Shown: positions 1 to 8,592, counted from the stretch's first letter. The stretch: DNA of 49,891 bases from Candidatus Thiodiazotropha sp. (ex Epidulcina cf. delphinae) (GCA_025656455.1 JAHXHS010000038.1:1-49891); one strand, 5' to 3'. Translations and numbers: made by a program. The notes: generated from the sequence alone by a model not told the origin.

Positions 1-13
1 ACTAGTGTGGTGT
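1..13. repeat. Fragment matching the end of the 8861-9157 palindromic element
   Basis: The first 13 bases are identical to the outer end of the palindromic element at 8861-9157 and to the remnant end at 44616-44628 (CTAG followed by TGTGGTGT), then the sequence diverges. It may be the tip of a further copy cut by the window edge, or a chance or decayed match. The rest of the stretch up to the sbcB stop codon shows no gene. Confidence 0.35.
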
Positions 14-85
14 CTCCGGGCTCTTTTGATCCACCAGGTTCAGCAGTTTCAAGGAGAGGCCGTTGAGCTTGTTCTACCCCTGCTC

Positions 86-1522
86 TCACTCAGGTGCAAT
101 CTGCTCTGCCCAGGCAAGCAACTTTGGTATCAGCGCCCGTTTCTCCGGCGGCAATTGCGAATCGCCTTCCAGCCGGTCCAGAATGGCCAGATAGTCGTCC
201 AGGGTGATACTGCCACCACCATCGGCATCCAACAGGCGTGATTGACGATATTCATGCCATCGCTCCCGCTCATCCGGCGTCAATGTATCGGGCCAGTTCC
301 TCGCCCGGTAGCGGAACAGCATCTCCGGCAATCTCGCATCATCGAACACCAAGGGAAAATCCGCCAAAACCGGAGGATCGCTGGCTATGATCTCATCCAT
401 GCGGCGCCGGTCTTCCCGGGAGAAGAAACCGCCGCTGTAGAGGGCCTGATCCGGATCGCTGACGGGGTCGAAGGCGCTCATTTGATGCGCTTGTTCAAGC
501 TTTTGGGTAACGGCGCTATCGGCAAGCAGTTGTCGTCGATAACCCTCACCCTGCCGCACATCAATGGCCCATCGCTCAGCCGCCTCGCCTGTCAGGGTAT
601 TCATCGGCACAACCACCGGGCACTTGTTGATGTGAACCGTTTTCAGGGGTATCCGCTCCACGCCTTCCGGCAACTCCGCCTTGGGCGTAAACAGTCTTGC
701 GTGAATCTCATCGACACTCAATGCCAACAAGGGGGAAGGATCGTGGCGAAGATCGTAGACAATCACACCGTTGGGATTCGTCGGATGCCTGATCAACGGC
801 ATCACCATGGCGATGCAACCCTGTGCCGCGGGATACATGGACGAGACATGCAGCACTGCCTGGCGTTGTTGCAGATTGAGGCGCTCCGCCACAAGCTTCT
901 TGTTTCGGTTCTGAAACAGGTAGTCGTAGAGTCTCGGCTGACGCTGTTTTACCAGCCGCGCCAGCCCGATGGTGGCATGCACATCCGACAGGGCGTCGTG
1001 AGCGGACTCGTGTACGATGCCATTGGCGGCGCTCAAGGCTTCCAGACGAAAGCTGGTGACGCCGTCGTCATGCAACGGCCACTCGATACCTTCCGGTCTG
1101 AGGGCATGGGTCAGACGAACCATATCGATGATATCCCAACGGGACGAGCCGTTTTGCCACTCTCTCGCATAGGGGTCGTAAAAATTCCGGTACAGGGTGT
1201 TGCGGGTAACCTCGTCATCGAAACGAATGCTGTTGTAACCGACCCCACAGGTCTCCGGAGCCGACAACTCATGATGGATCCGCTTGATGAACTCAGCTTC
1301 GATCAGGCCTTCATCCATCGCCTTCTGCGGGGTGATGCCGGTGACCATGCACGCCTCCGGCTGGGGCAGCATGTCATCACCGGGCTTACAATAGATGACC
1401 AATGGATCACCCATCGTATTCAACGCCTCATCGGTGCGCACACCGGCGAATTGCGATGGCCTGTCCCTGCGCGGATCGGCGCCCCAGGTTTCGTAGTCGT
1501 GCCAATAGAAACTGAATGTCAT
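86..1522 (-). CDS. sbcB: Exodeoxyribonuclease I (SbcB)
   Basis: A 478-residue protein of about the length of E. coli ExoI. It is a DEDD-family 3'-5' exonuclease that degrades single-stranded DNA and acts in recombination, mismatch repair and cleanup of replication intermediates. Motif I is HDYETWG with D9 and E11, the motif II region holds FDDE near residue 101, and motif III is HDALSDVHAT at 175-184. These give the four metal-binding acidic positions. The C-terminal part matches the SH3-like/helical extension typical of SbcB. The ATG start is followed directly by the conserved N-terminal strand, so no earlier start is needed. It is transcribed alone. Its 5' side faces a 550-bp repeat island, so its native promoter has probably been displaced or supplied by repeat DNA. 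Confidence 0.95.
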   Translation of the reverse strand: MTFSFYWHDYETWGADPRRDRPSQFAGVRTDEALNTMGDPLVIYCKPGDDMLPQPEACMVTGITPQKAMDEGLIEAEFIKRIHHELSAPETCGVGYNSIRFDDEVTRNTLYRNFYDPYAREWQNGSSRWDIIDMVRLTHALRPEGIEWPLHDDGVTSFRLEALSAANGIVHESAHDALSDVHATIGLARLVKQRQPRLYDYLFQNRNKKLVAERLNLQQRQAVLHVSSMYPAAQGCIAMVMPLIRHPTNPNGVIVYDLRHDPSPLLALSVDEIHARLFTPKAELPEGVERIPLKTVHINKCPVVVPMNTLTGEAAERWAIDVRQGEGYRRQLLADSAVTQKLEQAHQMSAFDPVSDPDQALYSGGFFSREDRRRMDEIIASDPPVLADFPLVFDDARLPEMLFRYRARNWPDTLTPDERERWHEYRQSRLLDADGGGSITLDDYLAILDRLEGDSQLPPEKRALIPKLLAWAEQIAPE

Positions 1523-1532
1523 TTAATTTTTT

Positions 1533-2075
1533 GTCCGCAAATGAACGCTAATAAACGCAAATGCTACTACTAACCCGCATTTCTCGCCAGGCAGACCGGC
1601 TGAACGGATAACAGGATGAAATTTAACAGACTTAGCATCGAAAAATGGTGGTAGTACGTTGACCCTGTCTTCCACTTCATCAGGCATGCTAATGGTGCGG
1701 CAGGGCCGCACCCTTCGCCTTATTAACCCGGCGACCAAATAGTGTACTTTCAGCCGCAGTGTGCCTGCCTGCAGCAAGGCATCAAAACGCCGTTGTAGCC
1801 GCCCTACAGCAAGTTTTGATAACGCAGCCTGCAGGCAGGCACACTGCGGCCTGTCTATTAAATATCAATCTGTTAGGGGCTACAAGAATGCCCTTGCTCT
1901 TCGTTGTGACTCTTGACAAGGGAATCACCATTGCCTGCGAGCCACGCCTTGATCAAGGGCATTCTTGTAGCCCTGAAAGTACACTATTTGGTCGCCGGGT
2001 TAATAATAAATCAGGATACGCAATGAATACCAATGATTCACTCCCATTTGCGTTTATTCGCGTTCATTAGCGGAC
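1533..2075. repeat. Outer inverted repeat enclosing a repeat island
   Basis: A 31-bp repeat at 1533-1563 returns inverted at 2045-2075 with about two mismatches; its core reads AATGAACGC and AATAAACGC. One arm lies 10 bp upstream of the sbcB start codon. The other ends at the stop codon of the deacetylase gene. Inside lie a GGTGCGGC palindrome (1692-1712) and the long palindromic element 1723-2003. A further partial copy of the arm sits at 44443-44463. No gene is visible in 1523-2074; short open frames there follow the palindromes. Confidence 0.75.
1723..2003. repeat. Three-way-junction palindromic element, copy 1
   Basis: A 281-bp element with perfect 31-bp outer arms (1723-1753 and 1973-2003), each ending in TTAA. 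Inside are two hairpins. Hairpin A has perfect 21-bp arms (1754-1774, 1829-1849) around a 54-nt core that contains ATCAAAAC and GTTTTGAT as an inner stem. Hairpin B has perfect 19-bp arms (1878-1896, 1954-1972) around a core containing CTTGACAAGGG and CCATTGCCTGCG. The cores are shared with copy 2 at 3239-3518, while the outer arms and most of the hairpin A arm are unrelated. It lies between sbcB and the deacetylase gene and encodes no protein. Confidence 0.9.
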
Positions 2076-3001
2076 TAATCCAGATCCATCAACACCCGCA
2101 AATGGGCCTCGACACTGCGACCCAAAGCATAGGGTTCGTACCCCCCTTCCAACACGGAAACGATTCTTCCCTCGGCATAACGACCAGCCAGATCACGAAT
2201 CTGTTCCGTGACCCAGCGGTAATCCGCTTCGGTCAGGCTGACACCGGACATCTCATCCTCCCGATGGGCGTCGAAACCGGCGGAGACAAAGACCATCTGC
2301 GGCTTGAAGTGATCCAGCGCCGGCAGCCAGAGGGAGGTTACCGCTTCTCTGAACTCGGCGCTCTTTGCCGTGGCCTGCAGCGGCGCGCAGATGATGTGAT
2401 CCGGGCTCTGTTCAATGGCGGTATAGGGATAGAAGGGGTGTTGAAAGGTGGAACAGACGATCACCCGCTTGTCGTCACGGAAGATATCCTCGCTGCCATT
2501 GCCATGATGGACATCGAAATCGAGAATCGCTACCCGTTCCAAGCCATAGCGTTCCATCGCATGGGCAACGCCGATCGAGGCATTGCCGTAGATGCAAAAA
2601 CCCATGGTCCTCATTCGCTCGGCGTGATGTCCCGGCGGACGCACTGAACAAAACGCATTCGACAACCCCTCCTGCATGATCAGATCCACGGCCTTGACGA
2701 CCGCGCCGGCAGCCCTCGATGCAGCCCGCAGACTCTCCGGGCTGACCACCGTATCGGGATCGAGATGGGCATGCCCTGTCTTCGGCATCAGCTTTTCCAC
2801 CTGGTCGAGATAGGCGACGTCATGACAGCGCAACAACTGTTCCCGGGTCACCTCCGGCGCTTCGTAGTGACGCAAGAAGTCATAGAGCTGGGCTGCTAGC
2901 AGACGGTCATCGATCGCTTGTAGACGGAATGGGTTCTCCGGGTGCCCGACTCCCGTGTCATGCAACAGACAATCGGGGTGGGTGATATAGGCGGTTCTCA
3001 C
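2075..3001 (-). CDS. Histone deacetylase-family protein (acetylpolyamine/lysine deacetylase-like)
   Basis: A 308-residue cytoplasmic protein of the class II HDAC / acetylpolyamine amidohydrolase / AcuC superfamily. These zinc enzymes hydrolyse acetyl-lysine or acetylated small amines. RPPGHHAE at 121-128 carries the tandem histidines of the active site. DFDVHHGNG at 161-169 carries the zinc-binding Asp and His, and a later SAGFDAH gives the third ligand. The start is GTG at 2999-3001, preceded by a GAGGAT ribosome-binding site. The gene is divergent from a Pat-type lysine acetyltransferase 660 bp away, which suggests an acetylation/deacetylation pair (inference). Substrate cannot be told from sequence; polyamine deacetylation is the main alternative. 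Confidence 0.9.
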   Translation of the reverse strand: MRTAYITHPDCLLHDTGVGHPENPFRLQAIDDRLLAAQLYDFLRHYEAPEVTREQLLRCHDVAYLDQVEKLMPKTGHAHLDPDTVVSPESLRAASRAAGAVVKAVDLIMQEGLSNAFCSVRPPGHHAERMRTMGFCIYGNASIGVAHAMERYGLERVAILDFDVHHGNGSEDIFRDDKRVIVCSTFQHPFYPYTAIEQSPDHIICAPLQATAKSAEFREAVTSLWLPALDHFKPQMVFVSAGFDAHREDEMSGVSLTEADYRWVTEQIRDLAGRYAEGRIVSVLEGGYEPYALGRSVEAHLRVLMDLD

Positions 3002-3033
3002 ACTCAGATCCTCATCATCTCGGGTTAATATTA

Positions 3034-3049
3034 GGTCGCCGGGTTAATA
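3034..3049. repeat. Solo fragment of palindromic element copy 1
   Basis: Sixteen bases here (GGTCGCCGGGTTAATA) are identical to the right end of the element at 1723-2003, including its TTAA boundary. Nothing else of that element is present. It could be a scar left by loss of an element, or the site from which the arm sequence was copied. Confidence 0.5.
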
Positions 3050-3053
3050 GTAC

Positions 3054-3187
3054 CCGTCTGGAAACAAGACAATTTCTCTCGCTAAGACGCAAAGATCGCC
3101 AAGGAAAAAATATGTGCGATAAAAAAACAATAAGTTATAGCTTTGCGATCTTGGCGTCTTAGCGAGAGATTTTCTTTCCGGACGGAC
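3054..3187. repeat. CTCGCAAAGACGC palindromic repeat, copy 1
   Basis: Inverted repeat of about 130 bp with long imperfect arms: CTCTCGCTAAGACGC and AAAGATCGCCAAG on the left, and their complements on the right, separated by an AT-rich loop. The ends read GTCTGGAAA and TTTCCGGAC. Two further copies occur at 31729-31861 and 46538-46665. The arms are conserved and the loops differ, as expected for a MITE-like or transcribed hairpin repeat. Confidence 0.8.
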
Positions 3188-3238
3188 ACCATTTAACTTT
3201 CAAATACTCAACATAAGATCCTTAAAAACGGCAACTTA

Positions 3239-3518
3239 CTAACCAGGCCATAAGTATTAATACACTCAGCCGACGTGTGTTTGCTCTCGGCAAGGCATCA
3301 AAACGCCACTGTAGCACTCCTACAGCAAGTTTTGATAACGCAGTCCGTGAGCAAACACACGTCGGCCTGTCATTCAATATCAAAAGGTTAGGGGCTACAA
3401 GAGTGGCTCAGCTCGGTGTTGCGGCTCTTGACAAGGGATGGGCCATTGCCTGCGAGCCGCGCCTTGATCTGAGCCACTCTTGTAGCCCTGAGTGTATTAA
3501 TACTTATGGCCTGGTTAG
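3239..3518. repeat. Three-way-junction palindromic element, copy 2
   Basis: A 280-bp element built like the one at 1723-2003. It has perfect 31-bp outer arms (3239-3269, 3488-3518) bounded by CTAA and TTAG. Hairpin A has 21-bp arms (3270-3290, 3345-3365, one mismatch) and hairpin B perfect 19-bp arms (3393-3411, 3469-3487). Both cores closely match copy 1 and have nearly identical length, but the outer arms and hairpin A arms are unrelated in sequence. The hairpin B inner stem is GCGGCTC/GAGCCGC here against GTGACTC/GAGCCAC in copy 1, a compensatory C-G to T-A change. It lies upstream of the lysine acetyltransferase gene. Confidence 0.9.
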
Positions 3519-3665
3519 TAGGTAAAGATTTCGTCATCAGACAGGGGTAAACTTAGCGTGATTCTTCTTGTTGCGGCGTTGTCAGACTTCCATGCAGTGC
3601 CTTGATGGATATTCATGGACATCATACTCCATAACATCTTGCGGAGCTGAAACAGGCTGGAGATC

Positions 3666-6347
3666 ATGCAATCACACTATCTAACGCCTCTCTTCTCTCC
3701 CAAAAGCATCGCCATGTTCGGCGCCAGCGATAGGAAAAACGCGGTAGGCGAAGTGGTTTTCAGAAATCTCATCGCCTGTGGGTTCAAAGGGGAGATCTAC
3801 CCCGTCAATCCTAAGCACGACAAGGTACAGGGTCAAAAGGCCTACAAAACCCTTGAGGCGATCGGCAAACCGGTCGAGTTGGCCGTGGTCGCCACACCTG
3901 CCAAGACCATTCCCGACATTGTGGAGGCCTGCGGACTCTACGGCGTCAAGACCCTGATCATCCTCTCCGCCGGTTTTCGTGAATCCGGCGCGGCCGGCCG
4001 GCGCCTGGAAGAGAAGGTCGTGGATACGGCAAAGGCGTATGGGATTCGCTTCATCGGCCCTAACTGCCTTGGATTGATTCGGCCCGACCGGGGCATCAAC
4101 ATCACCTTCGGCAACAACAATGCGAAACCCGGCAACCTGGCGCTGGTCTCACAGTCGGGGGCCATCTGCACCGCCATCCTCGACTGGGCGGAGGTGAACG
4201 ATATCGGCTTTTCGACAGTGATATCCACCGGCATCGCCGCTGACCTGGATTTCGGCGACTACCTGGACTACCTGGTCTCCGATCCCAAGACAGACAGCAT
4301 CCTGCTGTATGTGGAGGGGATCAAGGACGCCCGCCGCTTCATGAGCGGATTGCGGGCGGCGGCCCGTATCAAACCCGTCATCGTGCTGAAGGTGGGACGT
4401 CATGCCGCGGGAGCCGAGGCGTCTATGTCACATACCGGCGCCCTGGTGGGAAGTGACGAGACCTTTTCCGCCGCGCTTTCACGCTCCGGCGTATTGCGTG
4501 TCGAGACCATCACCCAGCTATTCTCCGCCGCCAAGGCGCTCTCGTCCCGTTACCGGGTTTACGGCGACAGACTGGCCATCATCACCAATGGCGGAGGACC
4601 CGGGGTGATGGCGGCGGACCGGGCCTCAGACCTGAACATCGAACTGGCGGGATTTCAGGATCAGACCATCAAGGCATTGAACAGCGCCTTGCCGGCTGTC
4701 TGGTCCCATGGCAATCCGGTGGATATCATCGGTGACGCCCCGCCGGAACGCTATCGGGCGGCAGTCAACGCCTGCCTCAACGACTCGGGCGTGGATGGCG
4801 CCATCGTCATCCTGACACCCCAGGCGATGACCGAACCGGACGAGGTCGCCAGGGCCCTCGTCGACCTGGCCGACCAGCACAAGAAGCCGATCCTCACCAG
4901 CTGGATGGGGGGGAAGCAGGTCGAAAACGCCCGCATGCTTTTCAATAACGCCAAACTACCCAGCTTCCGCACCCTGGAGAATGCCGTCGATGCCTTCTCC
5001 TATCTCTCTTCCTATCAGAAAAATCAACGACTGCTGCTGCAGACCCCGGCCAAGAGCTCCCGCCGCCATATCCAACCCGATGTCGAAGGGGCGCGACTGA
5101 TCATCGAGAGCGCCCTTGCCGAACAGCGCAAGGTGCTGACCGAACCGGAGTCCTTCGCCCTGCTCGGCGCCTTCCGCATCAATGCAGTGCGCAACGGTAT
5201 CGCCCGCTCCGCCAACGAGGCGCTGATCCTTGCCGAGTCGATCGGTTTTCCGGTGGCGATGAAGATCTACTCCCCGGATATCTCCCACAAGTCCGATGCC
5301 GGCGGCATTCGACTGAATATCAGCAACGCCCAAGTGGTGCGCAACACCTACCGGGATCTCATCGAACAGGTCAAGGAGACCCGCCCGGAGGCCCTGGTCG
5401 AAGGCGTCACCGTCGAGCAGATGTACCAGAGCCTGAACGGCAGGGAGTTGCTGATCGGCATCCTGCGCGACCCCGTCTTCGGCCCGGTCATCAGTTTCGG
5501 CAGCGGCGGCACCACGGTCGAGGTGATGGGCGACTCGGCGATCGCCCTGCCGCCTCTCAACCGGCGTCTGGCAAGCGATCTGATCAACCGCACCAAGGCG
5601 GCGAAGATGTTGAGCCGGTTCCGGCATATGCCCTCCGCCAATAGCGAGGCCCTCATCGATGTGCTGCTGCGTGTCTCGAGCATGGCTTGCGAGTTGCCCT
5701 GGATTCAGGAGATGGATATCAATCCCCTGATCGTCGACGACGATGGCGCTGTGGCAGTGGATGCGCGTATCCGGGTCGATTTTCCCCGTCCCTCCACCGA
5801 CCCCTATCATCATCTGGCGATCCACCCCTATCCGGCAAATCTGATCACCCGCACCCAGTTGCCTAACGGCGCCAACATCGTGATACGCCCCATCCGTCCT
5901 GAAGATGCCGATCTGGAGCAGGACTTCATCCGCCAACTCTCGGACGAGGCCAAGTATTTTCGTTTCATGAGTTCGGTGCAGGAGTTGACGCCGGAGATGT
6001 TGGTGCGCTTCACCCAGATCGACTACCACCACGAAATGGCCTTGATCGCGGTGACGGAGAACGGCAATCATGAAGTCGAACTGGGTGTCGCCCGTTACGT
6101 CACCAACCCAGACAAGCTGAGTTGCGAGTTTGCCCTGGTTGTCGCCGATCAATGGCAGCGCCAGGGCATCGGCCACCGGCTGATGCATCAACTGATGGAA
6201 ATAGCCCGTGACCGAGGCCTGGAGAAAATGGAGGGCGAGGTGCTGAGCAATAACTTCAAGATGCTGGATCTGATGAAGTCGCTCAATTTCCATGTCTCCA
6301 CATCGCCGGAAGACAACAGCATCAAGCAGGTGGCGATCGGCCTGTAG
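3666..6347 (+). CDS. Pat/YfiQ-type protein lysine acetyltransferase (acyl-CoA synthetase-like + GNAT)
   Basis: An 893-residue fusion of an NDP-forming acyl-CoA synthetase-like region and a C-terminal GNAT domain, the architecture of PatZ/YfiQ/Pat enzymes. These acetylate lysines of metabolic proteins, classically acetyl-CoA synthetase. Residues 1-140 form the CoA-binding Rossmann domain (MFGASDRKNAVGEVVFRNL), the middle is ligase-CoA-like, and about 490-710 is an ATP-grasp domain (VAMKIYSPDISHKSDAGGI). The GNAT part starts near 735 and has the acetyl-CoA loop QRQGIG near 831-836. The start is supported by GGAG 4-8 bp upstream. In Pat enzymes the synthetase part is usually catalytically inactive and regulatory (family knowledge). 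The divergent HDAC-like gene suggests a reversible acetylation module. Confidence 0.92.
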   Translation: MQSHYLTPLFSPKSIAMFGASDRKNAVGEVVFRNLIACGFKGEIYPVNPKHDKVQGQKAYKTLEAIGKPVELAVVATPAKTIPDIVEACGLYGVKTLIILSAGFRESGAAGRRLEEKVVDTAKAYGIRFIGPNCLGLIRPDRGINITFGNNNAKPGNLALVSQSGAICTAILDWAEVNDIGFSTVISTGIAADLDFGDYLDYLVSDPKTDSILLYVEGIKDARRFMSGLRAAARIKPVIVLKVGRHAAGAEASMSHTGALVGSDETFSAALSRSGVLRVETITQLFSAAKALSSRYRVYGDRLAIITNGGGPGVMAADRASDLNIELAGFQDQTIKALNSALPAVWSHGNPVDIIGDAPPERYRAAVNACLNDSGVDGAIVILTPQAMTEPDEVARALVDLADQHKKPILTSWMGGKQVENARMLFNNAKLPSFRTLENAVDAFSYLSSYQKNQRLLLQTPAKSSRRHIQPDVEGARLIIESALAEQRKVLTEPESFALLGAFRINAVRNGIARSANEALILAESIGFPVAMKIYSPDISHKSDAGGIRLNISNAQVVRNTYRDLIEQVKETRPEALVEGVTVEQMYQSLNGRELLIGILRDPVFGPVISFGSGGTTVEVMGDSAIALPPLNRRLASDLINRTKAAKMLSRFRHMPSANSEALIDVLLRVSSMACELPWIQEMDINPLIVDDDGAVAVDARIRVDFPRPSTDPYHHLAIHPYPANLITRTQLPNGANIVIRPIRPEDADLEQDFIRQLSDEAKYFRFMSSVQELTPEMLVRFTQIDYHHEMALIAVTENGNHEVELGVARYVTNPDKLSCEFALVVADQWQRQGIGHRLMHQLMEIARDRGLEKMEGEVLSNNFKMLDLMKSLNFHVSTSPEDNSIKQVAIGL

Positions 6348-6364
6348 GGTGCGGCTTGCCGCAC
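6343..6364. repeat. GTAGGGTGCGGC palindrome (REP-like)
   Basis: A short palindrome directly overlapping the end of the acetyltransferase gene (GGTGCGGCTTGCCGCACC). It belongs to the same family as 1692-1712 and the longer copies at 17026-17232 and 25043-25252. The remaining space to 6554 is AT-rich, with runs of TTTTGAGTTGAG and TTCGCTTCGCTCACG that recur near 8650-8690, 9925-9975 and 47580-47610; no gene is seen. Confidence 0.55.
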
Positions 6365-6554
6365 CATTCAATCTGTGAGTAATCGGTGCGGCTAATTAAT
6401 GATGAGTTTTTAGTTTTAAGTTATTAGTTTTGAGTTGAGTGTGTTCGCTTCGCTCACGCTTTTTTATCCCTTCACCCTGACCGGCCCCGGAGAAAGAGAG
6501 AATCAGAAACAACTTGTGCGGTTTACCGCACACAACCAACTCAAAACTCATAAC

Positions 6555-6592
6555 TAAAAAAAGCCGCTCTGTCCTACAACGGAGCGGCTTTT
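6555..6592 (-). terminator. Rho-independent terminator of the rpsP-rplS operon
   Basis: Read on the minus strand, a stem AAGCCGCTC/GAGCGGCTT with a short loop is followed by a run of seven T residues. It lies 26 bp past the rplS stop codon and ends the operon. Confidence 0.85.
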
Positions 6593-6617
6593 CATAACAG
6601 CTGTAAATAGGCTGGAA

Positions 6618-6962
6618 TCAGATCTTCTCTTTGATGCGAGCTGCCTTACCCGTACGACCACGCAGGTAGTAGAGCTTGGCGCGGCGAACATCACCGCGAC
6701 GGGTCACCTTGATCGAGGCGACGGTCGGGCTGTAGGTCTGAAAGACGCGCTCGACACCCTCGCCGTGAGAGATCTTGCGTACGGTAAAGGCGGAGTTGAG
6801 GCCCCGGTTACGCTTGGCGATAACGATACCCTCGAAGGCCTGTAAACGCTCACGCTCGCCTTCGCGGACCCTAACCTGAACAACTACGGTATCACCTGGG
6901 CCAAAGTCGGGAACCTCACGGTCCATCTGCTCGGCTTCAAGTTCTGCGATGATATTGCTCAT
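6618..6962 (-). CDS. rplS: 50S ribosomal protein L19
   Basis: A 114-residue protein of the standard L19 length, a component of the large ribosomal subunit at the 30S-50S interface. The family signature is clear (FEGIVIAKRNRGLNSAFTVR near the middle; KVTRRGDVRRAKLYYLRGR near the end). It follows trmD by 3 bp and is the last gene of the canonical rpsP-rimM-trmD-rplS operon. A strong terminator follows. Confidence 0.98.
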   Translation of the reverse strand: MSNIIAELEAEQMDREVPDFGPGDTVVVQVRVREGERERLQAFEGIVIAKRNRGLNSAFTVRKISHGEGVERVFQTYSPTVASIKVTRRGDVRRAKLYYLRGRTGKAARIKEKI

Positions 6963-6965
6963 GGT

Positions 6966-7727
6966 CTATTGCTCCTCTGTCTGCTCCGCGTCTCCCGACG
7001 CAGCAATGATTTCTGCTAATAATGTCTCTTCTTCGGCCGTCATCCGCCGATCCTGTAACAGATCGGGACGCCGCTCCCCGGTGCGCCTCAAGGCCTGTTG
7101 CAGACGCCAGCGTCTGATCGCCTCATGATTGCCGCTCTGTAACACAGCCGGCACCGGCATGCCGTCGATCTCATCCGGGCGGGTATAGTGGGGACAATCC
7201 AGCAACCCATCCGCGAAAGAATCCTGTCGGGCGGAATCCGCGTCACCCAACGCGCCCGGCAACAACCGTATCACCGCGTCCAGAACCACCATCGCGGCCA
7301 GCTCTCCACCGCTGAGCACATAGTCACCGATGGACCACTCTTCATCCACATAGCGCTCGATGATGCGCTCGTCGATCCCTTCATAACGGCCGGCGATCAG
7401 CAACAGAGGCTGGCGACTCTCGGCAACCGCCCTGGCCCGGTGCTGGTCGAAGGTCGTACCTTGCGGGCTCAGGTAGATCACCCTGGCCGTTCCCGCTTGC
7501 GCAAGCGCCGACTCGACGGCCTGCTGTAACGGCCGGTATTTCATCACCATCCCCGGGCCGCCGCCATAGGGACGATCGTCTACCGTGCGGTGCACATCCG
7601 TTGTGTAGTCCCGTGGGTTCCAGAGCCTGAGTTCCGCCACGCCCCGGCCTATCGCCCGTCCTATGACGCCCTCATCGGTCAAGGCATCGAACATGGAAGG
7701 CATCAGGGTGATGACATCAAAACGCAT
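6966..7727 (-). CDS. trmD: tRNA (guanine-N1-)-methyltransferase
   Basis: A SPOUT-fold enzyme that uses S-adenosylmethionine to make m1G37 in tRNAs reading CNN codons, which protects against +1 frameshifts. The chosen ATG at 7727 gives 253 residues beginning MRFDVITLMPSMF, the conserved N-terminus. An in-frame upstream extension to 7766 would run into rimM and lacks family similarity. The trefoil-knot region shows YLSPQG, AGRYEGIDER and IGDYVLSGGE. It follows the rimM stop by 5 bp. Confidence 0.97.
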   Translation of the reverse strand: MRFDVITLMPSMFDALTDEGVIGRAIGRGVAELRLWNPRDYTTDVHRTVDDRPYGGGPGMVMKYRPLQQAVESALAQAGTARVIYLSPQGTTFDQHRARAVAESRQPLLLIAGRYEGIDERIIERYVDEEWSIGDYVLSGGELAAMVVLDAVIRLLPGALGDADSARQDSFADGLLDCPHYTRPDEIDGMPVPAVLQSGNHEAIRRWRLQQALRRTGERRPDLLQDRRMTAEEETLLAEIIAASGDAEQTEEQ

Positions 7728-7732
7728 TGCAA

Positions 7733-8233
7733 TCAGAAATCCGGATCCCAGTCGACGATCATACACCCGGCATCGAGATCCACCGCCTGAACCGCCTCTC
7801 CCATGGTGTATGGAATCAGGCGTTCGCGCTCACCCTTGACCACCAGCACGTCGTTGGCTCCGGTCTCGAAGAGGTGAGATATCACCCCCAGATCGACGCC
7901 TTCGAGGGTCTCGACCCGCAGTCCCTGCAGATCAGTCCAGTAATATTCGCCCGACTCGAGCGAGGGTAGCTGCTCACGGGGAACCGCGATATCGCAGCCG
8001 ACCAACTCAGCCGCCCGGTCTCTGTCGTCGCAACCATCCAGTTGAACAACTATCCCTTTGCCTTGACGATGACCGGTCGACAGCTTGTGCTTCCGCCAAC
8101 TGTCATCCCGCTTAAGGTACCAGATCTTATAGTCAAGTATCCCCTCTCGTGGCGAGGTATGGGAATAGACCTTGAGCCAACCCCTGACACCAAACAGGCC
8201 AGAAACCCGGCCCATTATGATCATCTTAGACAT
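7733..8233 (-). CDS. rimM: Ribosome maturation factor RimM
   Basis: A 166-residue protein needed for late 16S rRNA processing and 30S assembly; it binds S19. It has the N-terminal RimM domain (GRVSGLFGVRGWLKVYSHT) and a C-terminal PRC-barrel domain (GEYYWTDLQGLRV onward). The length is normal for the family. It sits between rpsP and trmD in the conserved order. Confidence 0.97.
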   Translation of the reverse strand: MSKMIIMGRVSGLFGVRGWLKVYSHTSPREGILDYKIWYLKRDDSWRKHKLSTGHRQGKGIVVQLDGCDDRDRAAELVGCDIAVPREQLPSLESGEYYWTDLQGLRVETLEGVDLGVISHLFETGANDVLVVKGERERLIPYTMGEAVQAVDLDAGCMIVDWDPDF

Positions 8234-8283
8234 CTTCTCAATCCGTCAACCGGGCTTTTCCCGCCGACGAGGGACTGGTCGAA

Positions 8284-8535
8284 TCAGGCTGCCTGCTTAG
8301 CCGCCTGTTTCAGCAGTGCCGTCACGCGCTCGCTCGGCTGAGCGCCCTGTGAGATCCAGTGCTGTACACGCGCCTGGTCGATACGCAGTTCCTCCTCACC
8401 GCCGACGGCGACGGGATTAAAGAAACCAAGACGCTCAATGCAGCGACCGTCGCGCGCGTTGCGACTGTCAGTGACCACAATGTGGTAGAAGGGCCGCTTT
8501 TTAGCGCCGGTTCTTGAAAGGCGGATGCTTACCAT
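8284..8535 (-). CDS. rpsP: 30S ribosomal protein S16
   Basis: An 83-residue S16 beginning MVSIRLSRTGAKKRPFYH. An open frame continues upstream to 8775, but the family N-terminus and the promoter position fix the start at 8535. It is the first gene of the rpsP-rimM-trmD-rplS operon. In many gammaproteobacteria ffh lies just upstream; here 1.4 kb of repeat and IS200 DNA has come between them. Confidence 0.98.
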   Translation of the reverse strand: MVSIRLSRTGAKKRPFYHIVVTDSRNARDGRCIERLGFFNPVAVGGEEELRIDQARVQHWISQGAQPSERVTALLKQAAKQAA

Positions 8536-8592
8536 GATGTATCCTTCAGAAATTCGCTGACACACCGGAACCTGTCCGGCGGGAAACGGCGT

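Noticed and set aside
242..1573. Long plus-strand open frame opposite sbcB
   Set aside because: It mirrors a clear exonuclease I gene; its own translation is Arg/His/Gln-rich with no family character.
3277..3525. Short frames inside the palindromic elements (also 1759-2070)
   Set aside because: Their sequence follows the conserved hairpins and changes wherever the arms change; conservation is of structure, not of protein.
4956..6371. 471-codon minus-strand frame opposite the acetyltransferase gene
   Set aside because: GC-rich codon shadow of a well-supported gene; low-complexity composition rich in His, Asp and Gly.
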